Of a stretch of 49,865 nt of DNA, positions 40,047 through 49,865 are shown piece by piece. Numbering within the stretch: the stretch's first letter is position 1; every line of letters begins with the position of its first letter. Both the position numbers and the translations under genes were made by a program. The notes beneath the pieces were generated by a model. The model saw only the letters and a list, made by a program, of their open reading frames with translations. It ran no database searches and was not told where the DNA came from. The stretch covers positions 1 to 49,865 of the forward strand of contig JASAOO010003377.1 of NCBI GenBank assembly GCA_030849075.1, written 5' to 3'. Origin of the DNA: Zelonia costaricensis. Its lineage: Eukaryota; Euglenozoa; Kinetoplastea; Trypanosomatida; Trypanosomatidae.

Positions 40047-43000
40047 ACGAAAAAAAAAACGTGCAGACACGCTCATACACGCAAGCACACACGCGCACAT
40101 AGTGGCGCAGCGAAACAACCAACGGAGGCCACAACGGAGCCACGACGACGGGGGGGGGGGAGGTGGGGGGGAGAAGTGAGAATAGAGCGCAGGCATCGCG
40201 GCGGCGCGGCGTGGTGGAGGAGGGCGGGCGGCAAGAGAAAGGGGGAAAACGGAGTAGCTGACATCTCACTCCCAAAACAGTGACCGAGCAAAGAAGGGGG
40301 CCATTCGCGTGCCATGCCAAGGGTGAGGCGAAGAAAGGGAAAAAAGAGCTGTCTAGCTCGCCCACAAGCACGCACGACTTCTCTGTCAGCTCAGAATCTA
40401 CCGCCACAGCCCTCGTCACGTATACACACTGGAAGGACAGACAGACAAGAAGGTAGAGGCGGAAAGCCAGAACACATCCACACACACACACACACAGTGC
40501 GAGTGGTGCGGACAAAGCGTCACTGTTGATGTGCACACGAAACCACGACAGATCCCAAAAACGTAGAAAAAAAAAACTGAAAAGAAAGAAAGAAGCAAAA
40601 AGAACTTCGAACTGCAAAAGCAGGCGGGGACCCCCTTCCACTGCATCGATGACCCAAACTCGCACACGCAAAAAACAAACAAACAAAAAAAGAAACAGCG
40701 CGTGCCGGTGTACGCCACCGGCACACGACTCACCGCGCACCTCTTTCCCTCCACCTTCGCCTGGCGAGAGGAAGGTGGTGATGTAGACGGGAGGTGAGGA
40801 AGGACGACGTTCTGTTCGGCCCACTGCCCTCTGCGCATACACACGCACACACAAAGCAAAGCAAAATAATTTAAAAAAAAACAGCGCCGGTTGGACGGTA
40901 ATCAAGTTTTCGCGGTGAGCCAGACGTGGGGAAGCGATGCGGACCAGATGCAGAGAGGGCCGCGAAGTACAAAGACAAGAAAACACAAACAAGATGCTGA
41001 CCAACTAAGCAACCAAGAAACAACAAGACGCGACGACAGCAGGGCGCACGGAAAAGCGAGCTCACAAAGCTCGCGACACAGACCAGCACACACAAGCGGG
41101 CGAAGACCCAGCCGTGCCCCTCCCCCACTCCCCCTCCCCTCGCTCGCGTTCGCTGGCTCGCGTCCGCGCACACTGATTGCGACATTGAGAAGCGCACGTT
41201 TGGGCCGGAAGAGAGGCGGGAAGAGAAGGAGACGCTGAAGTGATCGAGGCAGACGCACAGGCTCACACACGAGAAACGGCCGCAGTGGTGCGCTGCGTGC
41301 AGAAAGTCAAACAGTCAGAGGAGAGTCGCGTGGCGCCGGAAGCGAGAAACGGAAGCGCAAGACAAAGCATGTGCACACAGACGCTCGCACGCAGATACGT
41401 ACACACATTCAGACAAGCGAAGGCCGCAAACACGCAGCCGGGGTGCTGCGCTCGGTCATGGGGCGGTGGCAAGGAGAGCGAACAGGCAACGCATCAACAC
41501 CGGTGGGGATCCAACACCAAGCCCCGTTGACGCAAGTCACTCTGAGGCACCCACCGCTCATTCTCGAGGAGCGCCCACTTCACGGTCTGCGCGGGGGGGA
41601 GAGGGAAGCCTGGACGTGGTGCTGCCTCGGCAGCAGCAACAGGGACGGGGGGGGGGGGGGGCTACGGCAGCGGGACGTTCACGTGGGCAAGCGGGAACAC
41701 ACGAACACAAAAGGGGGCGGAAAACGGGCCGAGTGCACCCCTGACAAGAGCAAAGGCGAGAAAGAGAGAGGCACAGTGAGAGCGCGCGCAAGGTAACGAT
41801 GATCGTACATACGACGAAGAAATCTGGAGGAGCCGTTCGGAGGACGAGAAGAGAAGCAAAGGAAAAAGAGAGGAGAGAAAGAAACAGCGGCCGATCGTGA
41901 ACTATCCGTGACGACCGCCGTGCACGACAAGACGCAAACACACGGGATGCCTTGCACGCGCCGCGCTGACATACACACAAACCCACAAACACACACACAC
42001 ACACATATACACGCACCAACATCATGATCGTCATCAGCATCATCGGCAAGTAGAAAACAAGAAAAAAAGGTTAGTCACGCAAGACGAAAGCAAGACAAAA
42101 GCAAAAGAAGTGCGAGACACAGAAGGCGGTGGCCGAAGGTGGGAGGGGGGGGGAACAGAAGACCACAGCAACGGGGAGGGAGCGGTAAGGTACACGTCGA
42201 CGATGAAGCACAGGCAGGTACAGCAGGTAGAGCGAGAAATGCAGGTGGTGAGGGGCGTGGTTCGCTGGCCGTGTCCGACACGCTCCAACTAGTGTGAGGC
42301 GGATGTTGAAGGCGCCTTCTCCACCGCCCAACCCTTCCCCCCCCCCCCCGCTTACCTGATTCTCGCGCCTGCCCCGCATGCCGCGCAGGGGTGGGAGGAC
42401 AGAACAATGAACAACAAGAAAACACTTCAAAGCACTAGCCGCTGCGGGCCCCATCCCCTCTCTGAGACTCACGGCAAAAACGAGAAGAACGAACGCAGCA
42501 GTGAAGTCGGCACACAAGCACACGCCAGGGAGAGAGAGAGAGACAACGGAAAAGAGGTCGACGCTCAAACAGACGACGATGCCGTCACGCAGCGACACAG
42601 CACGCTTTCACGCGTAAAGCGTGCGACAATCCCCCGCACACCCGCGGGCAATCAGCCACCGGAAACGCGAACACAACAAGTTGCACGCGCGAGCAACTCC
42701 GGCGCGCCGGGCAAAGCGCCAAAAGAAAAAGAGAAACGGGGGCACAAAACACATGGGCGCGCGGAGGCGGAGGTGCCAGAGGTCTCTCTCTCTGTGTGCG
42801 TGCTCTACCAGCAGAAAGACAGACAGACACCCGCCAGCTGCGAGAACGCGCGGGGGGATGTGAGAACGGATTTGTCAAGAGAAGAGGGGACAGAAACACC
42901 ACGAGAAGAAAAAAAAGAAAACAACCACCACACAAACGATGAGGTGTTGAGCAGAGGAGGCGGGGTGGGGGTCGTGTGCTCAGGCAAAAATGGGCTGCTC

Positions 43001-43156
43001 TGGTGCCTTCCTCCTCCCTCCCCCCCCCTTGCGGTGCTATCCGAGGGAGCGCCCTAACCGAGACAGCGCCGTCTACGCAGCTGTAGAGAGGACGGACAAC
43101 GTCAGAAAAAAAAAAAAAGACGACGTGAGAAGCGGCTTCGACATGGGTGGTGCTCG

Positions 43157-43185
<29 letters not shown>
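43157..43185. repeat. CA microsatellite
   Basis: About fourteen CA units 130-150 bp downstream of the stop of the kinesin-like gene, so within its 3'UTR. Confidence 0.9.
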
Positions 43186-43190
<5 letters not shown>

Positions 43191-43311
43191 ATGCAAGAAA
43201 CAGGCCAGACATGGGCAACCTCGCTGTCGAGGTGGCCAGAGCTCTGGAAGAAGAAAGTGCGGCCTGTGTGTGTTTTGGGCTGGTCCCCAAGTCGAGCCGA
43301 GTCGAGCGCAC

Positions 43312-46300
43312 TTACATCTCGTTCTTGTAGCTGATGTGCGCCTCCTCCAGCAGGCGGTAGGCGTCCTGCAGAAGCCGCTCCTGCTCGCGCAGGTAGCGCT
43401 CCACCTTGCGGCGCTGGCCCTCGTCCTCCTCCCGCTCCAGCCGCGTCTGCGCATTGGTGTGCGACATCTCCACATACCGGATGAACCGCTTCACCGAGCC
43501 GCTGCGCAGGTCGTAGTTCTGCAAGCCTGACATGCTCTGCAGCAGCGTGAGCACACGCTCGAGGCCGTCCGGGACGGACTCACGCTCGGCGCTACCGGCC
43601 TTGCGGATCGAGTCGTCGTCGGCGATGTTGAGCATGAAGCAGGTGCAGCTCGGGCCGCCGAGCACGAGGTGGAAGACCGTCGCGTACTCGTTGCGGGTGT
43701 GGGAGAGGGCGGACTGGTACGGGAACGTGTCGTCGCCGGCGCTCGCGACGATCAGGGAGGAAAGGTAGATGTCCGGCTTGCCGTCCGTCTCGCGCGTCTG
43801 CTTCACCAGCACAAAGGCCGCCACAACGCCCTCGCTGAGGCTGTGCACCGTTGCGTCGTCGGAGGCGTGGCTGAGGGTGGAGGAGAGCACATCCTCGAAC
43901 ATCGCCGCGTCGCTGACGGCGTCGTAGTTCAGGTTCGTCAGCCGCGGCCCGTAGATGGGCGACGGGTTCACCCCGATCTTCGTGAACGGCGCGTCCGTCC
44001 CGGGGCTCACCAGCAGATCCTTCACCTTGTCCTTGTACAGGTACCCCATGGCGCACGTCAGCTCGAAGTCGGGGCGCACACCGCCGCCCTCGGCCGCGTT
44101 GTCCTGCAGCAGGGTGCGGACGATGCGGTTGAGGATCGACCAGACCGGTGAGTCGAAGCGGCCGGCCGTGTTGGGAGCGTCGACGGCGAGCACGGCTGCG
44201 TTGTAGCCGTTGCACACGGCCTCCCGAACGTCATGCACGACGCCGGAGTGGTAGTTGAAGTTGTCCTCCGGCCGCGTCTTCACCTCCGTGACGGCCAGGG
44301 TCTGGTCCTTGTACGTGATCGTCTTGTCGCCGACAACGAGGGCGTGGTTGCTGTTGCGCACCTCCTCGACCAGCACAAGCGTCTTGACCATGTTCGGCAC
44401 CCGCTGGCTGCTTGACTTTTCCGCCGACGACACCGACTTGTCGTCCTTTGGCTGCGAGCCCTTCGACGCCTGCGACTGCGGCGAGGCGTGGGCGCTGCCG
44501 GTGGCGGGTGTGGTGCGCGGGCTCGCCGTAGACTTGGGCCCCGCCGCTGTCACGACCACCTCGGCCGGCGTCGGCTGCGACTTCTGCGCCGTCGACTCTG
44601 CGCCGCGCGAGCTGCCGGCCTCCGCCGCGACGGAGGCCGGGACGGGCGCCACCGTCTCCGACGGCGTGGGCGGCGGCCGCCGTGCGCCCGACGGCGGCGA
44701 CCCCGCTTTGCCGTGACGGCCCTCCACCGGGCTCGCGCGCTCGCGGTGGGCTTGGGCCGCCCGCTGCCCCGCCTCCGCCGCGGCCCCGTCCGCCTGCGAG
44801 TGCGACGGCTTCCCAATTGTGTCAGCCGCCAGCGTGTCCTTGATCTGCCCGCCGACGACGTCCGGCGGCTGCTCGGGAATAGCGCCGCGCAGACCGGAGG
44901 CGGGGCGGCTCGCGGGGCGGCGACTGCGGGGCCGCGATGCGCTGCGCGCTGGCTTCTCCTGGGCCTCCTTGTCCTGCGCCTCGAGCTGCCGCTGCCGCTC
45001 TGCCAGCAGCGCCGCCGCCCGCGCGGCCTCCTTCTCCTCCTCGGCGCGCTTGGCCTCCTCGAAGCGGCGCTTCTCCTCCTCGCGCTGCCGCTCGCGGGCG
45101 GCCAGGGCGGCGTCGCGCTCGCGCTTGCGCTCCTCGTCCATCTTAGCCACCGCCTCCTTGCGCTGCCGCTCCTCGTCATCCTTATCCTGCCGGCGCTTCC
45201 GCGCCTCCTCCTCGCGGTCCTTCTGCGCGTCCTCGACCACCTGACGCTGGCGCTGGCGCTCCTCGCGGGCGGCGCGGACGGCCGCCTCTCGCTCCCGCCG
45301 CATCTCGGCCCGCGCGGCGGCGTCCCGCGCCTCCTTCTCCGCATCATGCAGACCACCGGCGCCGACCTCGTCCTTCACCTCCTCCGCCTCCGGGAAGTCA
45401 ACGACGTTCATCGAGGTGATGCGGCTGACCGGGCGCGCGGCGGGGCGACTTCGCGGCCGCGGGTGGCGGCCCGTCGCCGCCTCGTCTCCCTCGCGCGTCA
45501 AGGAAGCCTCCTTCGGCGCCTCCTTCGCGGGCGCCTCGCGCGCCTTCTCCGTGGCTGGCGTCGGCGCCTTCTTGGGCTCGGCGGCGGCGGTCGCCGCTGC
45601 CGGGGTTGCCGGCTTTGGCTTCGGCCGCACGTCTTCGGCGAGGAGCGGAATGTCGTCGAGCGGGTCCTGCTCGCGCGGCTTTGCCTCCTTCGCACTCAGC
45701 GACTTCGCCGCCTCCTTCGCCTTCTCCGCCGCGGCCGCAGCCGCAGCAGCGTCCTTCGCCGCCTCCTTCGCCTTCGCCTTCTCCGCCGCGGCCGCAGCAG
45801 CGTCCTTCGCCGCCTTCTCCGCCGCGGCCGCAGCAGCATCCTTCGCCGCCTTCTCCGCCGCCTGCTGCTGCTTCTGCTGTTGCTGCTGCTGCTCCTTGGA
45901 GGGACTCGCGGGCTTGGGCGGTGCCTTGCTCGGCTCGGCGGACGCAGGCGCCGGCACGCCACGCGAGGCCGGCCCGCGCTTCGACGACGCATCGTCGTTG
46001 GATTTCGACTTCTCCGTGGCTGCCTGCGCCCCAGCGCTCGGCTGCTTCTCCGCCGCCGTGGCGGCTGCCGGCTTTTTGCCCAGCGAGTCGCCGTCAGGTC
46101 CCATGCCGGCCGCGCCAACACCGCGATCCATCATGGAGGAGCCCCCTGGCTTGTCGCCGAAGTTCATGAGCGACCCACCGGCGGCGCTGTTGGTGCCGTA
46201 CATGGAGCCGCCGTAGCCGTCGGCGCCACCAGTGCGGTAGCTGCCCCAGTTCGAGTCGAAGCGGCGCCCAAAGTCCTTGGCGGAGGCGAGGTGGTCGAGG

Positions 46301-46671
46301 TCGCGGCGGCTTGAGAAGATCTTCGTCACCACAATGGGGCCCTCCGCGTTCTCCATCATCGAGCCGGCGCCCATCTGACCGTACATGCTGCCGCCGCCGT
46401 ACATGCTGCCCGGCGCCCCGCCCTGACCGGGGGCCATGCCGTTGCCGTACATGCTTCCGCCGCCGTAGCCGGCCGCGCCGCCGTAGCCGCCGTAGCCGGC
46501 CGCGCCGCCGTAGCCGCCCGCGCCGTACCCGCTGCCGTAACCGCTGTACGCAGAACCGCCAAAGCTGCCGTTCATGTTGTTCATGCCGCCGCCGCCCATG
46601 GCGCCTGCGCCGGGCCGCGCCATCTTCGTGGCCCCTTCGCCCGCGTAGTTGCCGGCGTTCGGCTGGTACAT
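43312..46671 (-). CDS. Coiled-coil protein with a degenerate kinesin-like domain
   Basis: 1119 residues. The layout is: a Gly/Tyr/Met-rich N-terminus (about 20-180, GYGG and SMYGG repeats) broken by a distinct block, VVTKIFSSRRDLDHLASAKDF, near 120-140; a poly-Q/Ala-Lys repeat (about 255-330); a charged Arg/Glu coiled coil (about 425-575) flanked by two RPRSR-type motifs (near 402 and 579); a linker; then a kinesin-motor-like domain at about 760-1015; and a coiled-coil tail to 1119. The motor match rests on GYNAAVLAVDAPNTAG at the P-loop position, GYLYKDKVKDLL (kinesin E-I-Y-N-x-x-x-x-DLL), HSLSEGVVAAF (SSRSH), YLSSLIVASAGDD (LVDLAGSE) and LGGPSCTCFMLNIAD (LGGN-x-x-T). The Walker A Gly-Lys-Thr, switch I and switch II residues are all lost, so ATPase and motility are unlikely. 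I infer a structural, microtubule-associated role. The ATG follows a good acceptor. Confidence 0.9.
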   Translation of the reverse strand: MYQPNAGNYAGEGATKMARPGAGAMGGGGMNNMNGSFGGSAYSGYGSGYGAGGYGGAAGYGGYGGAAGYGGGSMYGNGMAPGQGGAPGSMYGGGSMYGQMGAGSMMENAEGPIVVTKIFSSRRDLDHLASAKDFGRRFDSNWGSYRTGGADGYGGSMYGTNSAAGGSLMNFGDKPGGSSMMDRGVGAAGMGPDGDSLGKKPAAATAAEKQPSAGAQAATEKSKSNDDASSKRGPASRGVPAPASAEPSKAPPKPASPSKEQQQQQQKQQQAAEKAAKDAAAAAAEKAAKDAAAAAAEKAKAKEAAKDAAAAAAAAEKAKEAAKSLSAKEAKPREQDPLDDIPLLAEDVRPKPKPATPAAATAAAEPKKAPTPATEKAREAPAKEAPKEASLTREGDEAATGRHPRPRSRPAARPVSRITSMNVVDFPEAEEVKDEVGAGGLHDAEKEARDAAARAEMRREREAAVRAAREERQRQRQVVEDAQKDREEEARKRRQDKDDEERQRKEAVAKMDEERKRERDAALAARERQREEEKRRFEEAKRAEEEKEAARAAALLAERQRQLEAQDKEAQEKPARSASRPRSRRPASRPASGLRGAIPEQPPDVVGGQIKDTLAADTIGKPSHSQADGAAAEAGQRAAQAHRERASPVEGRHGKAGSPPSGARRPPPTPSETVAPVPASVAAEAGSSRGAESTAQKSQPTPAEVVVTAAGPKSTASPRTTPATGSAHASPQSQASKGSQPKDDKSVSSAEKSSSQRVPNMVKTLVLVEEVRNSNHALVVGDKTITYKDQTLAVTEVKTRPEDNFNYHSGVVHDVREAVCNGYNAAVLAVDAPNTAGRFDSPVWSILNRIVRTLLQDNAAEGGGVRPDFELTCAMGYLYKDKVKDLLVSPGTDAPFTKIGVNPSPIYGPRLTNLNYDAVSDAAMFEDVLSSTLSHASDDATVHSLSEGVVAAFVLVKQTRETDGKPDIYLSSLIVASAGDDTFPYQSALSHTRNEYATVFHLVLGGPSCTCFMLNIADDDSIRKAGSAERESVPDGLERVLTLLQSMSGLQNYDLRSGSVKRFIRYVEMSHTNAQTRLEREEDEGQRRKVERYLREQERLLQDAYRLLEEAHISYKNEM
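45715..45895 (-). repeat. Ala/Lys-rich in-frame repeat and polyglutamine tract
   Basis: Imperfect copies of a unit encoding EKA-KDAAAAA-type peptide (at least three) are followed, toward the N-terminus, by a glutamine-rich run (Q6 K Q3). The DNA repeats are nearly identical, so copy number probably varies between strains. It predicts a helical Ala-rich spacer. Confidence 0.85.
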
Positions 46672-46940
46672 GGTGCACCGACGGCGGGAGGACGCGGGAA
46701 GTGAAGTGAAGTGAAGAGATGAGGAGCGAGCGGTGTGCGCCTCCGCGTTGATTGTCGGGAGGAATGGAGAGGGATGCTCTGACTCTACCGCGTGGGGTCA
46801 AGGGAGTGCAGCGCTGCTGCGCGAATATGTGTCTGTCTTTCTCTCCGTGCGTGTGTCTTTGAGTCTACACGACGCGCTTGTGCGTGGGTGGAGAGTCAGA
46901 GAAGGTGGAGGAGGGACACAGGGAAAGTGCGGAGCACGTG

Positions 46941-46962
46941 CTGGCAAGAAAACAAAAAAAAA
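46941..46962 (-). promoter_or_regulatory. Candidate trans-splice acceptor for the kinesin-like gene
   Basis: The minus strand reads GGTTTTTTTTTGTTTTCTTGCCAG, with the AG at 46942-46941, 270 nt before the ATG. This is the cleanest tract-plus-AG in the window. Confidence 0.6.
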
Positions 46963-47965
46963 CCGAACTGGGAAGGAGGGGCTCAGTCAGCACGGCTGGC
47001 GCGGAGAAGATGAGGGGGGAACCGAACTATGAAGGTTGCTCACCTGGCTGTGCAGCGAGTGCGCTTGCGAGTGAGAGGGCGGCAACGGACGAGGGGTGGG
47101 GTGGGTGGGTGGTGAGACCGGGTGGGGGGGTGGGGAAGGGGATGAAGAATGCACTAGAGTCAGCAAACAGAAGCCTCGTAATACGTTTTGCTGAGGTATC
47201 GTTGCGTCAGTCGTGTTTTTTGTGTGTAGTGTGTGTGTGTGAGGGGAAGGAGAGGGGTACGGCGTGTTGCGCACCACGTTGACGTTTCACCCCCGCCGAG
47301 AGGGGCAGAAAAGAGTCGAGCCGAAGGCGCGTTGAAGTAGGTGGGAGAAGCGCGGTAGAGAGGGAGAGAGTAGGATGAAGTTGAGGCTGAGTTTGAGCGT
47401 GGCTGTCTGCGTGTCTGTGTTTATGTGCAACGCTTGTCGAGGAGGTGCGTGCACGTCGGCATCGGCAAGCCGCACGACACGGCGGAGAGGAGTGGGAGCT
47501 GCACACTGCGCCACGGGTGGCCGTACACACGAGTGCGTGACGTACTGCGGCGAAAGAGAGACAGCGGGCCGGCCTACACAAGGAACCGCCAGCCCAGAGG
47601 ATTGAGCCTCCTCAAAACGCAACTCAGGCAAGCGGGAAGATGTGCAACTGTCGATCAGCGTCGAGCGAAAGGAAGGCGATCACTCTCTGCTGCCGTCATT
47701 GCAGTGCGTCTGTGTGGCATCTTCGTTTTGCTTTCTTTCCTGAAACCAAAAGGGTTCGAGCATCGAGAAGGAAGACGAGGATCATCGACTGGTTGGTGTT
47801 GTGTGTTGTTCTTGCATGCGCCTTGCAACGGCGCAGACGATTCCATCTTTTTTTTTTGTCAGGATAGAATTGGCGGTTGTTGCCGCTCGCTGCACAGCCG
47901 CTGCAGGGGACAACGGACGCCGTCGGTGATGCATCCGACAGCGTGGCGATACACGCAAATACACA

Positions 47966-47994
47966 CACACACACACGCACACACACACACACAC
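47966..47994. repeat. CA microsatellite, one interruption
   Basis: About fourteen CA units with a single G substitution. Confidence 0.85.
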
Positions 47995-49734
47995 ATTTAG
48001 GCACATCTACACAAGCGAACAGGAAACGCGGCGCAGAGCAAGAGGCTGAAACAGGTCGCGCGAAGGCGCCGACGCTAATCACAGTTGGGTAAGAGAGAAC
48101 ACAGGAGAGAGAGAGAGAGGGGGGGGGCGGGGCCGCCGTACCCCTCAACATGAAACAAGTGGGCATACCTGCAGCGGCAGCAGCGACAGTGCCAAGACAC
48201 AGACGGCCTCGTGGTGGGTGGCCCGGCGACAAAGAGGTCGGGCAAACGTTGTGTAAGGAGAGTACACAAGAGGCAAAAAAAAGGGGCAGCACAAGCCGTC
48301 TCGCGTGCGCCAGGCGGACCAAGACAATCACCAGACGTCCACACCGCCAGTGCACAGGCACACACATAAAAAGCTCTTACAGGCACAAGTCCCGAAGACA
48401 TCGAAGTGGAAGAAGGTGAACTATGAAGATGAGAGGGAAGAGGGCAGGAGATGGTGGCCGAGATCAACCGTCTGAAATGCCCAGAGACAATCGAATGGAC
48501 AAGAAAGTGGCGGGGCCTGCACCCCTAAAGTACACTTCGCACGCACCCACACGCACGCACGCAGACACAACCTGCGTGGCTGCCTACGTCCCTCTCCGTC
48601 ACCAGACGCACAGGGGTGCTGCATAAAGGCGCCTAGCCACACCCTGGTCGATCAGTAACCTGCTGACACGAGTGCAGACCGCAAGCGGCTCCTCCGCTTC
48701 CTCTTCAAGACGAGGATGTTGACAGCAGTGACCAAGAAGATCGCCAAGAACCGCGTGGTGGACGAGACAAGACCCCGATGCACGCCTAGATCCCGCCCAA
48801 GTCAGCAAACAAAAAAAAACCGGACGCGGCTGTACAGCATCCACGCACGGCAGCCTCCACACACACACACATACGCAGACAAGTACCGGTCAAACGAACC
48901 CACCCGACAAGGAAGGAAAGGTACAAGACCGTGGGGCAGTAGTCGAGGCACGAGGAAAATGGGGAAAGGAAAGGAGACAACTCGAGAGCGCCGCGTGTCT
49001 GCACTGCGGCGACGGCCGCCCACACGCTAAACACATGACACGCGACTGGAAGGGTACATGACGTGCACGCGTACACAACCGCACGGAGACAACGAGAATG
49101 AAAGCGAGAACGAGAGACTACAAGGTGAAAGCACGGAGTAGCAAAACAAAATCAACGGAGATGAAGAGCAGCCCCGCACACACATCGAGCGTGCCTCAAA
49201 AAGAAAAAGAAGACGGAAGGGGGGGGGGTTCGGGGACACACATGGGGCAGTTGTGAGGGCGCACGTACGGCGGCCAAAAGGGAACGAGGGGGGGAAGAGG
49301 AGGAGGAGGGGGAGGAGGAGCCAGCGTGGTTCAGGAAGCGAAGCACGAGCACATAAAGGCAAAAAGTTGCAAAGGCAGTAACTGACGTGTGAGCGAGAGA
49401 CGTGGTGGAAAGAGAAAAAAAAAACGAGAGCGAAAGGAGAAGGGGGGGGCGAAGGCAGACCAACGAGGGGGGCAGCGGCTCGCAATGCAGCGCAGAGACA
49501 AGACAACACAGACAGCTGCCCTGCAGCGCAAATGTGCGGCACCGGGTGCATACATGGAAGAGACGTCATGTGCGGAGCGCGCCGGCCAACCCAACAATAC
49601 AACAAACATGAGCAAACGAAAACTCCCGGAGACACGCGCGGTAGAGAACACAGTGGGCAAAAAAAAAAAAAAAACTGATCAAGAACGGAGTGGCAAAAGG
49701 TGACGCGCAGCAAAAAAGGCGGTGTTTCTTGCTG

Positions 49735-49763
<29 letters not shown>
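49735..49763. repeat. CA microsatellite
   Basis: About fourteen uninterrupted CA units near the right edge. Confidence 0.9.
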
Positions 49764-49766
<3 letters not shown>

Positions 49767-49865
49767 ACACAGGCACACAGGCACAGCGCGAGAAGGGGGG
49801 GAGGGGGGAGGGGAGGGAGTCAGAGAGCTACCGGCAAGGAGGAAGCGGCGGGCGACTTTCCAAGC

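Larger units (their letters stand above)
37871..43311. other. 5.4-kb non-coding stretch
   Basis: This should hold the 3'UTR of the kinesin-like gene and the leader of the 1040-aa gene. The plus strand is purine- and AC-rich, with G runs at 38560-38575, 39190-39215 and 41650-41665. Pyrimidine-rich plus-strand pockets occur at 41105-41150, 42320-42345 and 43000-43030. A GC-rich, complex island lies at 39480-39745. A 39-bp direct repeat surrounds an N at 40007. Open frames on both strands are low complexity. Confidence 0.6.
46672..49865. other. 3.2-kb non-coding stretch at the right edge
   Basis: It contains the leader of the kinesin-like gene and presumably the 3'UTR of a gene beyond the window. 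Purine tracts and CA repeats dominate the plus strand. Pockets of plus-strand pyrimidines lie at 47700-47745 and 47846-47864. Sequence of higher complexity at 47600-47950 and 48130-48790 has only short open frames on either strand. No gene is called. Confidence 0.6.

Noticed and set aside
44488..46314. 608-codon plus-strand frame
   Set aside because: Antisense shadow of the coiled-coil and Ala/Lys parts of the kinesin-like gene; the product is Arg/Leu-only low complexity.

Overview
The window looks like a kinetoplastid nuclear chromosome, most probably a Leishmania-like trypanosomatid (subfamily Leishmaniinae). All seven convincing protein genes lie on the minus strand and none shows an intron. 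Coding DNA is very GC-rich with G/C third positions. The long non-coding stretches are rich in pyrimidines on the sense (minus) strand and full of CA/GT microsatellites. Pyrimidine tracts followed by AG lie upstream of most starts, as expected for trans-splicing of a polycistronic transcript. The species call is inferred from style and protein content, not from a match.

In transcription order (right to left) the layout is: 46672-49865 non-coding; 46671-43312 a 1119-aa cytoskeletal-type protein with a degenerate kinesin-like domain; 43311-37871 non-coding; 37870-34748 a 1040-aa disordered protein; 34747-25343 a 9.4-kb stretch with no convincing gene; 25342-23675 a 555-aa disordered protein; 23674-18474 non-coding; 18473-15264 a 1069-aa disordered protein with a possible PP1-docking motif; 15263-14305 spacer; 14304-10075 a 1409-aa ABC transporter with one nucleotide-binding domain; 10074-9620 a short spacer; 9619-7598 tyrosyl-DNA phosphodiesterase 1; 7597-3635 non-coding; and 3634 to beyond the left edge, a large protein of at least ten tandem modules of about 110 residues.

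The genes do not form a functional pathway; kinetoplastid transcription units usually mix unrelated genes. Two, at the two ends of the window, look cytoskeletal (the pseudo-kinesin and the repeat protein, perhaps flagellar attachment zone related). One is a DNA repair enzyme, one a membrane transporter, and three are low-complexity proteins of unknown function. No tRNA, rRNA, spliced-leader gene, CRISPR array or intact transposon was recognised. Three single N positions (5327, 22153, 40007) lie beside repeats or G-quadruplex-type sequence and are probably assembly joins.

The main leads are the kinesin-like domain that has lost all of its nucleotide-binding motifs, the modular repeat protein, the 9.4-kb gap that still carries good splice-acceptor signals, and the 340-nt AG-free zone upstream of the 555-aa gene.
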